From positions 23,837 to 87,836 of the forward strand of contig JAEWLN010000169.1 of assembly GCA_023457535.1 (NCBI GenBank): a DNA stretch of 64,000 nt. The letters run 5' to 3'. Below, piece by piece: positions 9,073 through 18,245 of the stretch; position 1 is the stretch's first letter, and each line of letters starts with the position of its first letter. Made by a program: the position numbers and the translations under genes. Below the pieces are notes generated by a model that saw only the letters and a list, made by a program, of their open reading frames with translations, was not told where the DNA came from and searched no databases. This DNA comes from Bacteroidota bacterium. Lineage in GTDB: Bacteria; Bacteroidota; Bacteroidia; Flavobacteriales; Flavobacteriaceae.

Positions 9073-9936
9073 ATGGCAAACTTAAAAGAAATCCGCAACC
9101 GGATCGCCTCTGTCTCATCGACGATGCAAATTACCTCGGCGATGAAAATGGTATCGGCTGCGAAGCTCAAAAAAGCACAGGATGCGATCACTGCGATGCG
9201 TCCGTATGCCGAAAAAATGACCGAGTTGCTGCAAAATCTTTCCGCAACGCTCGACGGTGATGCCGGTGGCGAATTCACCGCACAGCGCGAGGTAAAGCGC
9301 GTTCTGGTTGTGGCCATCACGTCTAACCGCGGATTGGCCGGCGCGTTCAACTCGAACGTGATCAAAGAACTGCGCAACCTCACGGAAAACGTTTATGCGG
9401 GCAAGCAGGTCGATTTTATTACCATCGGTAAAAAAGGAAATGACATCGTGCGCAAGAACGGAACCGTGGTGTTCAACAACAACAGCGTGTTCGACAACCT
9501 GACGTTCGAGAGCGTTTCAGAAATTGCCAACGAAATCACTGCGTTGTTTTTGCAGGGCAAGTATGACAAAGTGGTTTTGGTGTACAACCAATTCAAGAAT
9601 GCCGCTACACAAGTCATCCAGTCTGAGCAGTTTTTGCCGTTGGCCCCGATCGCATCGGACAAACCGGTAAGCAATGTGGATTACATTTTTGAGCCATCCA
9701 AAGAGGAAATCGTGCTCGAGCTGATCCCGAAAATGCTCAAGACCCAGCTTTACAAGGCCATCCGCGATTCATTCGCCTCCGAGCACGGCGCGCGTATGAC
9801 CGCTATGCACAAAGCGACAGACAACGCGACCGATCTCAGGAACCAACTCAAACTGACGTACAACAAAGCGCGTCAGGCAGCCATTACCGGTGAAATTCTT
9901 GAAATCGTGGGCGGTGCGGAAGCACTTAACGGATAA
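9073..9936 (+). CDS. atpG: ATP synthase F1 subunit gamma
   Basis: A 287-residue central-stalk subunit: the N-terminal helix MANLKEIRNRIASVSSTMQI and the C-terminal signature RQAAITGEILEIVGGAEAL are the two halves of the coiled coil that rotates inside the alpha/beta hexamer, with the Rossmann-like domain between them. Last gene of the operon; a strong terminator follows 22 bases after its stop. Confidence 0.97.
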   Translation: MANLKEIRNRIASVSSTMQITSAMKMVSAAKLKKAQDAITAMRPYAEKMTELLQNLSATLDGDAGGEFTAQREVKRVLVVAITSNRGLAGAFNSNVIKELRNLTENVYAGKQVDFITIGKKGNDIVRKNGTVVFNNNSVFDNLTFESVSEIANEITALFLQGKYDKVVLVYNQFKNAATQVIQSEQFLPLAPIASDKPVSNVDYIFEPSKEEIVLELIPKMLKTQLYKAIRDSFASEHGARMTAMHKATDNATDLRNQLKLTYNKARQAAITGEILEIVGGAEALNG

Positions 9937-9957
9937 AAATAGTCTTTTCAAATACAG

Positions 9958-9986
9958 GAGCCGACCTAAAGTCGGCTCTTTTTTTT
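9958..9986 (+). terminator. Intrinsic terminator of the atp operon
   Basis: GAGCCGAC, loop CTAAA, GTCGGCTC, then eight T: an 8-bp GC-rich stem with a T tract 22 bases after atpG. Confidence 0.93.
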
Positions 9987-10023
9987 ATCCCCTATCCAAC
10001 GTACGCAAACCCAAAGAATTGCT

Positions 10024-10031
10024 TATTTTTG
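10024..10031 (+). promoter_or_regulatory. -7 promoter box of the flippase gene
   Basis: TATTTTTG matches TAnnTTTG and lies 19 bases before the TTG start at 10051. No convincing -33 TTTG at the normal distance. Confidence 0.5.
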
Positions 10032-10050
10032 TGCATCTTAACCCAGCACT

Positions 10051-11565
10051 TTGAGCCTATATAAAAAATTGTTTCAGCAAACGGCCATTTACGGGCTGGC
10101 GACGGTATTTCCGCGGATGATCAGTTTTTTTCTCGTGCCGCTTTACACCGATTTGCTGCCAAAGGAAGCCTACGGAAAAGTGACGATCATCTTTTCGTAC
10201 CTGATCTTCTTCAACGTCATTCTCGCCTACGGCATGGAAACCGCATTTTTCAGGTTTTACAACAAGGAAACCGATAAGCGCAACGTGGTGGAAACCTCAA
10301 TGGTGTCGATTTTTTGGACTTCGGTTGCCTTTCTGGGCATCGGGCTAGTGTTACGTAACACACTGGCGGCGTGGTCCGGCATCGATGTGCAATACATTAC
10401 CTATACGGTCTGGATTTTAGTGCTTGATGCCCTGGTCGTGATCCCGTTTTCCAAGCTGCGCGCTAACCAGAGGCCGCTGTTTTACGCGATGGTGAAGATC
10501 GGGAACGTGTCGGTCAATTTGCTGCTCAATTTGTTTTTCCTGATCGCTTTGCCGCGTTTGGCCACATCCGATCCCGACGATTTTTACAATATGATCTACG
10601 TCGAGGATTTCCAGGTCGGCTATATTTTCGTGTCCAACATCATCGCGAGCCTGCTTACTTTTCTGGTCCTGTTCCCCGATTATCTCAAGATGCGCTGGCA
10701 TTTCGACGCGCGTTTGTGGAAGCAGATGATGCGCTACGGCCTGCCGATCCTCATCGCGGGAATTGCGTTTGCGATCAACGAACAATTCGACAAAATCCTG
10801 CTCGGGCAACTCCTGCCTGCGGATGTCGCCGATGCGCAAGTAGGAATTTACGCGGCCTGCTACAAACTCGGATTGTTTATGGTGCTGTTCCGGACGGCTT
10901 ACACGCTGGGGATCGAACCGTTCTTTTTCAGCCACGCGGCCAGCGACAACGCGCGCGAAACCTATGCGACCGTGACCAAATATTTTGTCATTTTCGGTTC
11001 GCTGATCATGCTTGGCGTCATCGTTTTTGCCGATGTGATCAAAGTGCTCATGATACGCGACAGTTCCTACTGGGAAGCGATGAAGGTCGTGCCTTTGATC
11101 ATCCTGGCCAATTTTTTCCTCGGGATCTACACCAATTTATCGGTTTGGTACAAGCTGATCGATAAAACACATATCGGCGCCTGGATTTCGATCGTAGGGG
11201 CGGCCGTCACGCTCGGGCTCAATTTTGCGCTGATCCCGTATTTCGAAGCCCGCGGGCACAATGGCTATATGGGTTCGGCCGTAGCCACGCTTGCCGCATA
11301 CGGAGCGATGATGGCCCTGTCTTATACGTTGGGAAGGAAGCAATACCCGATTCCGTACGACGGCAAAAAAATCGGCGCTTATCTTGGCTTGTCGATTGTG
11401 TTTTCGTGCATTTCGTTTTACGGATTCCGCGAGAATTACCTCGTTGGCATCGGATTGCTGCTGCTCTATATAGGCGCGATTTATTACGGCGAGCGACCGA
11501 CATTACAGCGCATTTTGACCCGACGCGCCAAAGCATCGGGCCCAGCTCCCAAAACAGAATTATAA
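10051..11565 (+). CDS. Polysaccharide flippase (Wzx/MATE-like membrane protein)
   Basis: A 504-residue protein with about 14 membrane helices and the N-terminal pattern of oligosaccharide flippases ([20 protein letters not shown]). Such proteins move lipid-linked glycans across the inner membrane; the substrate cannot be read from sequence. The start is TTG at 10051 because the membrane region begins right after it and the next in-frame ATG would remove part of helix 1. It is followed closely by dut and a sugar nucleotidyltransferase, so it is probably the first gene of an envelope operon. A MurJ role is possible but less likely. Confidence 0.8.
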   Translation: MSLYKKLFQQTAIYGLATVFPRMISFFLVPLYTDLLPKEAYGKVTIIFSYLIFFNVILAYGMETAFFRFYNKETDKRNVVETSMVSIFWTSVAFLGIGLVLRNTLAAWSGIDVQYITYTVWILVLDALVVIPFSKLRANQRPLFYAMVKIGNVSVNLLLNLFFLIALPRLATSDPDDFYNMIYVEDFQVGYIFVSNIIASLLTFLVLFPDYLKMRWHFDARLWKQMMRYGLPILIAGIAFAINEQFDKILLGQLLPADVADAQVGIYAACYKLGLFMVLFRTAYTLGIEPFFFSHAASDNARETYATVTKYFVIFGSLIMLGVIVFADVIKVLMIRDSSYWEAMKVVPLIILANFFLGIYTNLSVWYKLIDKTHIGAWISIVGAAVTLGLNFALIPYFEARGHNGYMGSAVATLAAYGAMMALSYTLGRKQYPIPYDGKKIGAYLGLSIVFSCISFYGFRENYLVGIGLLLLYIGAIYYGERPTLQRILTRRAKASGPAPKTEL

Positions 11566-11575
11566 TTTGAAAGAT

Positions 11576-12010
11576 ATGACCATTAAAATCGTCAACCAAT
11601 CACAGCACGCGCTGCCCCATTATGAGTCCGACGCATCGGCCGGAATGGATTTGCGCGCCAACCTCGATGCGCCCGTAACGCTCGGCCCACTCGAGCGTGC
11701 GATCATCAAAACCGGATTGTTCATCGAACTGCCCGCAGGGTTTGAGGCCCAGGTCCGTCCACGGTCAGGGCTGGCTGCCAAAAAAGGCGTAACGGTGCTC
11801 AATTCGCCCGGAACGATCGATGCGGATTATCGCGGTGAAATCGGGGTAATTTTAGTAAATTTATCCAATGAACCATTTGTGGTCGAAAACGGCGAACGCA
11901 TCGCCCAGCTCATCATCGCAAAACACGAACGCGCCGAGTGGCAAACTGTAGACGTTTTGACCCAAACTGTTCGCGGAACGGGCGGATTTGGCTCGACCGG
12001 TGTGAAGTAG
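11576..12010 (+). CDS. dut: dUTP diphosphatase
   Basis: A 144-residue trimeric dUTPase, hydrolysing dUTP to dUMP and diphosphate. The motifs are in order: ASAGMDLRA (motif 1), [11 protein letters not shown] (2), [14 protein letters not shown] (3), [10 protein letters not shown] (4) and the C-terminal [10 protein letters not shown] (5), which closes over the substrate. I chose ATG 11576 rather than the TTG at 11567 because MTIKIVNQS is the usual N-terminus. It lies 10 bases after the flippase. Confidence 0.96.
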   Translation: MTIKIVNQSQHALPHYESDASAGMDLRANLDAPVTLGPLERAIIKTGLFIELPAGFEAQVRPRSGLAAKKGVTVLNSPGTIDADYRGEIGVILVNLSNEPFVVENGERIAQLIIAKHERAEWQTVDVLTQTVRGTGGFGSTGVK

Positions 12011-12026
12011 ACTGTCAATAACTAAA

Positions 12027-12077
12027 TCAAAACTGTGCAAACGTTGCGAAAAACTTCGTGAACTTTGCGGTAAAACC
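12027..12077 (+). repeat. Short oligomer repeat between dut and the nucleotidyltransferase
   Basis: Iterated TTTGCG/GTTGCG-like units (GTTGCGAAAAACTTCGTG, then AACTTTGCGG) fill the gap. Low-complexity intergenic sequence similar in character to the other oligomer blocks in this window. Confidence 0.4.
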
Positions 12078-12083
12078 AAATAC

Positions 12084-13094
12084 ATGAAAATCATCGTTCC
12101 AATGGCCGGACGCGGTTCGCGCCTCAGACCTCATACTTTAACAGTTCCCAAACCACTGATCCCGATTGCCGGCAAACCCATCGTGCACCGGTTGGTAGAA
12201 GACATTGCCGGGGTGATCAACCAGCAAATCGATGAGATCGCGTTCATCATCCACAAAGATTTTGGTCCGCAGGTCGAAAAGGATCTGATCGCGATTGCAG
12301 AAAAACTCGGCTCAAAAGGCACGATCTATTACCAGAATGAAGCACTCGGAACCGCGCATGCGATCCTGTGTGCAAAGGATTCGATGTCCGGACCTATTGT
12401 GGTGGCATACGCCGATACGCTGTTCCGCGCCGATTTCACGCTCGATACTACAGCCGACAGCGTGATCTGGGTCAAGCAGGTGGAAGATCCGAGCGCGTTT
12501 GGCGTCGTACAGCTCGACAGTGAAAACCGCATTGTGGATTTTGTCGAAAAACCGAAGGAATTTGTGTCGGATCTGGCCATTATCGGGATCTACTATTTCA
12601 AATCGGGCGAAACTTTACGCGCCGAATTGCAATACCTTTTGGATAACAACGTTGTAAAAGGCGGCGAATACCAACTCACGGACGGACTCGAGAACATGAA
12701 GGTCAAAGGGCTCAAATTTGTGCCGGGCAAAGTAGACGAGTGGATGGATTGCGGCAACAAGAATGTAACGGTCGAGACCAATTCGCGTTTGCTGGGCTTT
12801 TTGCAAACCGATGGTGAAAACCTCGTGTCGGACAGCGCGCGTATCGAAAACGCCACGATCATTCCACCGTGTTTTATCGGCGATGATGTGGTTTTGATCA
12901 ATTCGACGGTAGGTCCGAACGTATCGCTCGGAAAAGCAACGCATGTAACTGATTCGACGATCAAAAATAGCCTCGTGCAAACGCATGCGCACATCAGGAA
13001 CGCGAATTTAGACAACGCGATGATTGGCAACCACGCATCGTTTGACGGTAATTTTACAAGCATCAGCATTGGTGATTATTCAGTTTTGGAATAG
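12084..13094 (+). CDS. Sugar-phosphate nucleotidyltransferase with C-terminal beta-helix
   Basis: A 336-residue enzyme of the NDP-sugar pyrophosphorylase family. Residues 1-235 form the nucleotidyl-transfer domain with the G-x-G-x-R-L loop (GRGSRLRP, 9-16) and the lysine of VPKPLIP. From ~255 the sequence has hexapeptide-type repeats (SARIENATIIPP, VVLINSTVGPNVSLG), a left-handed beta-helix that mediates oligomerisation or a second activity. It makes an NDP-sugar for glycan synthesis, consistent with the flippase two genes upstream; the sugar is not determined. The stop directly abuts the next ATG. Confidence 0.85.
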   Translation: MKIIVPMAGRGSRLRPHTLTVPKPLIPIAGKPIVHRLVEDIAGVINQQIDEIAFIIHKDFGPQVEKDLIAIAEKLGSKGTIYYQNEALGTAHAILCAKDSMSGPIVVAYADTLFRADFTLDTTADSVIWVKQVEDPSAFGVVQLDSENRIVDFVEKPKEFVSDLAIIGIYYFKSGETLRAELQYLLDNNVVKGGEYQLTDGLENMKVKGLKFVPGKVDEWMDCGNKNVTVETNSRLLGFLQTDGENLVSDSARIENATIIPPCFIGDDVVLINSTVGPNVSLGKATHVTDSTIKNSLVQTHAHIRNANLDNAMIGNHASFDGNFTSISIGDYSVLE

Positions 13095-14426
13095 ATGAAA
13101 AAGGGATTGTGGATAGCGGTTTTGTTGGTTTCGGGTGTGCTTTCGGCGCAAACCGAGCCGGAAGACATTGCCTATAACGCCACCGAATTCCAGGATGCCT
13201 TTTACGAATCGCTCAAGCAAAAAGGCATCGAAAATTACGACAAAGCGATCGCCTCGCTCGAAAAATGCCAAAAGCTTGAACCCAATAACGCCACGGTCAT
13301 TTTTGAACTCGGCAAGAATTACCTGGCGCTCAAGGATTATAAAAAAGCGTACGAATCCTTTGAGAAAGCCGCCAAAATCGACCCGATGAATAAATGGTTC
13401 TGGGTGGGCATGTACGATGTTTGCTACGAAACCCGCGACTGGGAACAGGCCATTGTCATTGTCAACAAACTCGTTGCGTTCAAGCGTGAATACAAAGAAG
13501 ACCTGGTGTCATTGTACATGAATACCCAACAGTTCGACAAAGCGCTTTTGCTGATCAACGAGCTGAATGAGACCGTCGGCAAAACCGATATGCGCGAGAA
13601 TTACAAAATGCAAATCCTGCGCGACACCAAATACCAGGGATCTGAAAAGGACAACCTGCTGGCGGCGATCAAAAAGAATCCCAAGGATGAAGCCAGTTAC
13701 ATCGCATTGATTTACATGTATTCTGAAAGCAACCAGGAAGACAAGGCGGTCGAAATTGCCAAACAGCTCGAGCGCGAAATTCCCACATCCGATTTTGCGC
13801 AGGTGAGCCTTTTTAAAGAGCATTTGAACCGCGGCGATGGCGCCAAGGCGGCCAAATCGATGAACATGGCATTGGCCAGCGAAAAGATCGACCAAAAGAT
13901 CAAACACCGCATGCTCAACGAATTTTTGATTTTCGTTAAGGACAAGCCGCAGTTCGAACCGGATCTGGACAATGCGATAGGCTATTTCAAAGACGATAAG
14001 CAGGTGCCTGTAGCGCGTGAGATCGGCAAATTTTACCACGCCAAAAAAAACTGGGACAAGGCGGCCAAATATTACGAAATGCATCTGGGCAGCGCATCGG
14101 ACGATGTGGAAACCACATTGCTGTTGTTTGAAGCATATACGCAAAAATCACAATTCGATACGATGGGCAAGCGCGCTGAGGCGATGATCGAGCTTTATCC
14201 GCTACAGCCGCAATTCTACTATTATGCCGGACTGGCCTATAACCAGCAAAAGAATTTTAAAAAAGCCAAAGATTTGCTCGAAATGGGCCTCGATTACCTG
14301 GTCAATGACACGGCACTTGAGATCAATTTCAACATCCAGCTGGGGGAAGCCTATAACGGATTGGGCGACATGAAAAAGAAAGAAGCTTATTTCCAGAAGG
14401 CCGATAAGCTGTTAAACAAAAAATAA
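13095..14426 (+). CDS. Secreted TPR protein
   Basis: A 443-residue protein with a signal peptide (1-18, ending LSA-QT) and TPR units through most of the length (clearest at 33-120, 180-260 and 310-440). It is probably periplasmic and acts as a scaffold for other proteins. It is coupled to the DUF4292 gene by a TAATG overlap, and the same TPR-DUF4292-EnvC order occurs in other flavobacteria, suggesting a shared cell-envelope function. No enzymatic motif. Confidence 0.75.
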   Translation: MKKGLWIAVLLVSGVLSAQTEPEDIAYNATEFQDAFYESLKQKGIENYDKAIASLEKCQKLEPNNATVIFELGKNYLALKDYKKAYESFEKAAKIDPMNKWFWVGMYDVCYETRDWEQAIVIVNKLVAFKREYKEDLVSLYMNTQQFDKALLLINELNETVGKTDMRENYKMQILRDTKYQGSEKDNLLAAIKKNPKDEASYIALIYMYSESNQEDKAVEIAKQLEREIPTSDFAQVSLFKEHLNRGDGAKAAKSMNMALASEKIDQKIKHRMLNEFLIFVKDKPQFEPDLDNAIGYFKDDKQVPVAREIGKFYHAKKNWDKAAKYYEMHLGSASDDVETTLLLFEAYTQKSQFDTMGKRAEAMIELYPLQPQFYYYAGLAYNQQKNFKKAKDLLEMGLDYLVNDTALEINFNIQLGEAYNGLGDMKKKEAYFQKADKLLNKK

Positions 14427-15196
14427 TGAACAAATACATAGCAGGGTTGGCATTGGTCGCATTGTGCGCGTGCAAGACCGCAAAACCCGTTGCCACTACT
14501 ACGGAAAAAACCATTGAAAAAACCGGATCTTCCAACGTCATCGCCGGACATTACGCAGTGCCGAGACAGTTTTCGACCGCGTACATCAAGGCATCGGTTC
14601 GGTATGAGGACGCCAGGAACAAACAAAACGTATCGGCAGAAATCCGCATCAAAAAAGACGAAACAATTCTGGTCAGCGTTCGCGTACTCGGCATCACGAT
14701 GGCCAAGGCGCTGATCACCCCGCGTGAGGTAAAATATTACGAAAAGATCAACGGCGAATATTTCGAAGGCGATTATGCAGCCCTGACAAAATTCCTGGGC
14801 ACCGACCTGGATTTCCAGAAAGTGCAGAATTTGCTGATCGGACAGGCGATGGACGATCTCAACGCCACGGCTTTCACCACGTCGACTGAGAACAATCTCT
14901 ACAAATTGGAAAGCCGCGCCGGCAACGTCAAGCAATTCTTTTTTGAACCTGCGCAGTTCTGGCTTGTAGGCCAACGCATCGAGCAGCCGGAAAAACAGCG
15001 CAGCATGCAGGTCAATTATTCCAATTATGTGACGGCAGGTGCGGCAGTATTCCCCAGGTCGCTGCTCATTGACGCGCTGCAACCCAAAGGAAAGACCACC
15101 ATTGAGGTCGATATCCAGTCGATCGATGTGGACCGGCCGCTTACGTTCCCGTACAGCGTTCCCGGCGGTTATGAAAGAATCCAGATAAATGATTAG
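14426..15196 (+). CDS. DUF4292 lipoprotein
   Basis: A 256-residue lipoprotein: MNKYIAGLALVALCACKT gives a lipobox (ALCA-C) with the acylated Cys at 16. The mature part is mostly beta-stranded and resembles DUF4292, a Bacteroidota family with a LolA/LolB-like fold as far as is known. A lipid- or lipoprotein-handling role is inferred, not shown. It sits between the TPR protein and the EnvC-like protein and is surely co-transcribed with both (1-base overlap and a short gap). Confidence 0.75.
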   Translation: MNKYIAGLALVALCACKTAKPVATTTEKTIEKTGSSNVIAGHYAVPRQFSTAYIKASVRYEDARNKQNVSAEIRIKKDETILVSVRVLGITMAKALITPREVKYYEKINGEYFEGDYAALTKFLGTDLDFQKVQNLLIGQAMDDLNATAFTTSTENNLYKLESRAGNVKQFFFEPAQFWLVGQRIEQPEKQRSMQVNYSNYVTAGAAVFPRSLLIDALQPKGKTTIEVDIQSIDVDRPLTFPYSVPGGYERIQIND

Positions 15197-15210
15197 ATTT
15201 GCCTAAACCA

Positions 15211-16476
15211 ATGTATATGCCCAAACAGCTATTGACCCTGATTTTTTTGTGCGTTTCATGTTTTGCGTGGAGCCAGCAAACGCAGGAAAAACTCGAAAAA
15301 CGCAAAGCGCAGATCCTCAAGGAAATTCAAGAAAAGGAAGCGCAGTTGCAGGAGTACCGTTCGCAGGAGAAATCCGTCAAGAGCCAATTGGAACTGCAGC
15401 GCGAGAAAATCCAGCTCAAACAAAAACTCATCAGCACCACTGAGAAGCAAACCAAGGTGCTCAACAACGACATCTACATCAACCAGGTCAACATCAACCG
15501 GCTCAAAAAGGAATTGGAAATCCTCAAGGAAGATTACGCCGAGATGATCCTCAAATCGTACAAAGCCCGGTCCGAGCGCAGCCGCGTGATGTTTTTGCTG
15601 TCCTCGCAAAACTTCCTTCAGGCGTATAAACGCGCGCAATACATGAAGCAATACGCGAGCTACAGACGCGCCCAGGGCCAGGAAATCGTAGAAAAATCCA
15701 AAGAGCTCGAAGACCGGACCCAGCAAATCGTTGTCCAAAAGGACGAAAAGCAAAAGCTGCTCAAAGAGAACGAAAAGGAAAAGCAAATCCTCGAAAAGGA
15801 AAAGCAGGAGCAGGAGGAAGTGGCCAAAGCGATCAAGAAATCAAAAAACCAGGTCGCCGCAGAAATCAGGAAAAAGCAACAGGAAACCAAGGCCATCGAC
15901 CGCCAGATCGATAAGTTAATCCGCGAGGCCATCGCCGCTGCGAATAAGAAAACCGCGGCTGCAAACAAAAAGGCCAATCCAAAATCGACCACGCCGGCCA
16001 AGACCAAAGAGGTCGAAACCGCTACTAAAATCGTCCTTACGCCAGAGGGCAAAATCATCGCCGACAACTTCAGGTCCAACAAAGGCCGCCTGCCATGGCC
16101 GGTTGAAAAAGGGTTTGTATCGCTCGGATATGGCGACCAGCCGCATCCCGTGTACAAATCGCTCGTCGTACACAATTCAGGCGTCGAGATCACCACCGAT
16201 CAAGGTGCCAGTGCGCGCGCGGTTTTCGACGGTGAAGTCATCAAAGTCATGGTCCTTTCGCCGGTCAACCGCGCGGTCATGATCCAGCACGGGGATTATT
16301 TTACCGTGTACCAAAACCTCTCGAGCGTCAATGTCAGCAAAGGCGACAAGGTCAGGATCAAGGAAACCATCGGCAAGATCCGCACCAACGGCGACACAGG
16401 CAAGACCGTGCTCAAATTCACGATTTCGCAAAATACCACCTATAACAATCCCGCGGGTTGGTTGTCCAATATGTAA
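15211..16476 (+). CDS. EnvC-like murein hydrolase activator
   Basis: A 421-residue protein: signal peptide (to ~CFAWS), a long coiled coil (~25-250) rich in K, E and Q, a low-complexity linker, then a C-terminal LytM/M23 fold (~315-421). The M23 metal ligands are not conserved: HNSGVEI stands where H-x-G-x-D is expected and FTVYQNL replaces the H-x-H motif. As with E. coli EnvC, this predicts an activator of an amidase rather than a hydrolase. Start: a TTG at 15199 and ATGs at 15211 and 15217 are all in frame; I chose the first ATG. Last gene of the operon, with a terminator after it. Confidence 0.85.
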   Translation: MYMPKQLLTLIFLCVSCFAWSQQTQEKLEKRKAQILKEIQEKEAQLQEYRSQEKSVKSQLELQREKIQLKQKLISTTEKQTKVLNNDIYINQVNINRLKKELEILKEDYAEMILKSYKARSERSRVMFLLSSQNFLQAYKRAQYMKQYASYRRAQGQEIVEKSKELEDRTQQIVVQKDEKQKLLKENEKEKQILEKEKQEQEEVAKAIKKSKNQVAAEIRKKQQETKAIDRQIDKLIREAIAAANKKTAAANKKANPKSTTPAKTKEVETATKIVLTPEGKIIADNFRSNKGRLPWPVEKGFVSLGYGDQPHPVYKSLVVHNSGVEITTDQGASARAVFDGEVIKVMVLSPVNRAVMIQHGDYFTVYQNLSSVNVSKGDKVRIKETIGKIRTNGDTGKTVLKFTISQNTTYNNPAGWLSNM

Positions 16477-16499
16477 AATAAGAACCGTTTAAAATCAAG

Positions 16500-16526
16500 G
16501 GCCGGAATCATTTTCCGGCTTTTTTA
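16500..16526 (+). terminator. Intrinsic terminator after the EnvC-like gene
   Basis: GCCGGAA, 5-base loop, TTCCGGC, followed by six T, 24 bases after the stop. A copy of the dispersed repeat begins immediately at its T tract. Confidence 0.88.
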
Positions 16527-16625
16527 TTTGGGCGTGCGGCGGAGGTTGCCCCTGGTTAAACAAAAGCCAACGTGCCGCCGTCGGGCTGTACGCGGTGCGC
16601 GGCACCTTGCTTCCATCCCTCACGC
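16527..16625 (+). repeat. Dispersed ~100-base repeat, copy A
   Basis: Begins TTTGGGCGTGC, has CGGGCTGTACGC near the middle and ends GCTTCCATCCCTCACGC. The same ordered landmarks recur in the copies at 27336, 39580 and 57988. The middle is variable and self-complementary (CGGTGCGCGGCACC). Confidence 0.8.
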
Positions 16626-16654
16626 AAGGTAGCGTGTAAAATTTAAAATTGTCT

Positions 16655-16686
16655 TCGTTCGACGTTCGACATTGGTCATTCGACCT
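16655..16686 (+). repeat. CGTTCGAC-type oligomer repeat
   Basis: CGTTCGACGTTCGAC followed by GGTCATTCGAC: one of several short intergenic blocks of repeated TCGAC/GTCGA units in this window. Confidence 0.55.
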
Positions 16687-17196
16687 TTAAAAAAACAACG
16701 CCTTCAACTCCGTTGCTTCGGCGGGCTTTATTTTTCCGGCCAGCACCAAACTGAGCTGTTTTCTTCTGAGCGCGGCGTCGAATCGCTCTTTTTCGAGATC
16801 GGTTTCAGGCGTCACCGGCGGCACGCTCACCGGTCGGCCCTGCTCGTCAACGGCCACAAACGAATAGATCGCCTCGTTCGCCTTGGCGCGCACCCCTGAT
16901 TCGCGGTCCTCGATCCACACATCGATAAAAATTTCCATCGACGTATTGAAACTGCGCGATACTTTGGCTTCGATCGTCACTACGCTGCCGAGGGCGATCG
17001 ATCGGTTGAACGCGACGTGATTGACCGACGCCGTCACCACAATACGCCGCGAATGGCGTCTTGCAGCAATACTGGCGGCGCGGTCCATGCGCGCGAGCAG
17101 TTCACCTCCAAATAGGTTGTTGAGCGGATTGGTTTCGCTGGGAAGGACTAAATCTGTAAGAATGGTCAGGGATTCGGCGGGAGTTTTGGCTTGCAT
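16687..17196 (-). CDS. Acyl-CoA thioesterase (hotdog fold)
   Basis: A 169-residue single hotdog domain with the acyl-CoA hydrolase signature: NPLNNLFGGELLARMDRAASIAA, with the Asp in the active-site region, followed by VNHVAFNRSI. It hydrolyses acyl-CoA to free acid and CoA in the cytosol; chain-length preference is unknown. I chose ATG 17196 over the upstream TTG at 17214 because that TTG overlaps the -7 box. Confidence 0.85.
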   Translation of the reverse strand: MQAKTPAESLTILTDLVLPSETNPLNNLFGGELLARMDRAASIAARRHSRRIVVTASVNHVAFNRSIALGSVVTIEAKVSRSFNTSMEIFIDVWIEDRESGVRAKANEAIYSFVAVDEQGRPVSVPPVTPETDLEKERFDAALRRKQLSLVLAGKIKPAEATELKALFF

Positions 17197-17211
17197 GTGT
17201 GGTGTTTTGTG

Positions 17212-17219
17212 CAAAGGTA
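17212..17219 (-). promoter_or_regulatory. -7 promoter box of the thioesterase gene
   Basis: TACCTTTG on the minus strand, 15 bases before the ATG at 17196. A possible TTTG lies 14 bases upstream. The predicted leader is under 10 bases. Confidence 0.6.
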
Positions 17220-17271
17220 AGGCAACCCGGCGGCAAAAAAAAATGACCCGAAGGCCATTGTGTTTGATGCG

Positions 17272-18210
17272 TTACAGCGATTTGATCATTAGCCACGCGT
17301 CTTTATTGGTCGAATCCTGGATTTGCTTCATTGCCTGTTGTGCCTCTGCATAAGTAGCGTAACTGCCGTAAAGCACCGGGAAATTTCCATGTCGGTTGGC
17401 TTTGATGCGGCGCGCTTTGAATCCTGCCGCTACGAGATCGGTGTAAGCTTTTTGCGCATTTTCATCGCTGCGGAACACACCTGCCACGATGTGATACGAT
17501 AATTTTTCTTCTTTGACGACGAGTTTTACGGCCGGAATCGGGCTTTCGATCATGAACGTGGCCTGTTGGATGCGATCCTGGACTTTTTTCTGTACGTTGG
17601 TCTCTACAATTAGCGTTTGCTCGGCCACGTGATCCCGGAACAACTTAAATCCTATCGTGCCAGCCACGCCCAAGGCGAGTACGAATACTGCCGCATATTT
17701 AAGATACGAACGGCTTTCGCGTTTTTCAGGCGTGATGGCCAGCGTCGGAACCTCTTCTTCAAGGACCTCCACTTCTTTTTTGTATTGCTCGCGTTTGATC
17801 GCCGGCGACACAAATGAATTGAGTCCGAACGATTCTTTAAGGTAATTAATGTTTTCAGAAGGTGTGAAAACCACTTTCTTTTCACTGTTGAGCGACAGTT
17901 CGCCTACATTCTTCAGGGTAAAGCGCTCGTTGACCTGCAAGATGCTGTTCCATATCACCACTTCGCTGTCAATAGACGCCACCGCGTTTTCATACGTGGT
18001 TTTTTCGGCCTGTGCGATGTGGTTGGCGAGCAACCCGTCATTGTTCTTTAACTGGGCGTTGAACGAAACCACTTTCTTGGGCGGATAGAACGAATGCGTA
18101 TTTTCGTGCAGGTGCGCGGACTGGATTTCAGTCAAAAACGCGCCAAAACCCGGGACGGTTACACATTGGTGCCGGTATAAAAGCTGTGAAATGTATTGTT
18201 CAATCTTCAT
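17272..18210 (-). CDS. HU-CCDC81 and SPOR domain membrane protein
   Basis: A 312-residue protein with three parts: an N-terminal HU-like (CCDC81 type) domain (~1-125: MKIEQYISQLLYRHQ...VPGFGAFL), one membrane helix (~170-190: YAAVFVLALGVAGTIGF), and a C-terminal SPOR domain (~232-310: YHIVAGVFRSDENAQKAYTDL). SPOR domains bind denuded septal peptidoglycan. The HU-like part would be cytoplasmic and the SPOR part periplasmic, so it could link the nucleoid side to the division site; DNA binding is not shown for these domains. Its promoter leaves only five bases before the ATG. Confidence 0.85.
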   Translation of the reverse strand: MKIEQYISQLLYRHQCVTVPGFGAFLTEIQSAHLHENTHSFYPPKKVVSFNAQLKNNDGLLANHIAQAEKTTYENAVASIDSEVVIWNSILQVNERFTLKNVGELSLNSEKKVVFTPSENINYLKESFGLNSFVSPAIKREQYKKEVEVLEEEVPTLAITPEKRESRSYLKYAAVFVLALGVAGTIGFKLFRDHVAEQTLIVETNVQKKVQDRIQQATFMIESPIPAVKLVVKEEKLSYHIVAGVFRSDENAQKAYTDLVAAGFKARRIKANRHGNFPVLYGSYATYAEAQQAMKQIQDSTNKDAWLMIKSL

Positions 18211-18215
18211 AGAAA

Positions 18216-18245
18216 CAAAGTTATTGAATGTGCTAACAATCCAAA
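18216..18245 (-). promoter_or_regulatory. Promoter of the HU-SPOR gene, 5 bases from the start codon
   Basis: On the minus strand TTTG (18242-18245), 18 bases, TAACTTTG (18216-18223), then TTTCT and the ATG at 18210. Both elements match consensus at good spacing; the transcript would begin at or within the start codon. Confidence 0.72.

Noticed and set aside
10051..11565. MurJ lipid II flippase
   Set aside because: The N-terminal pattern and dut/nucleotidyltransferase context fit the polysaccharide flippase family better; kept as a lesser alternative.
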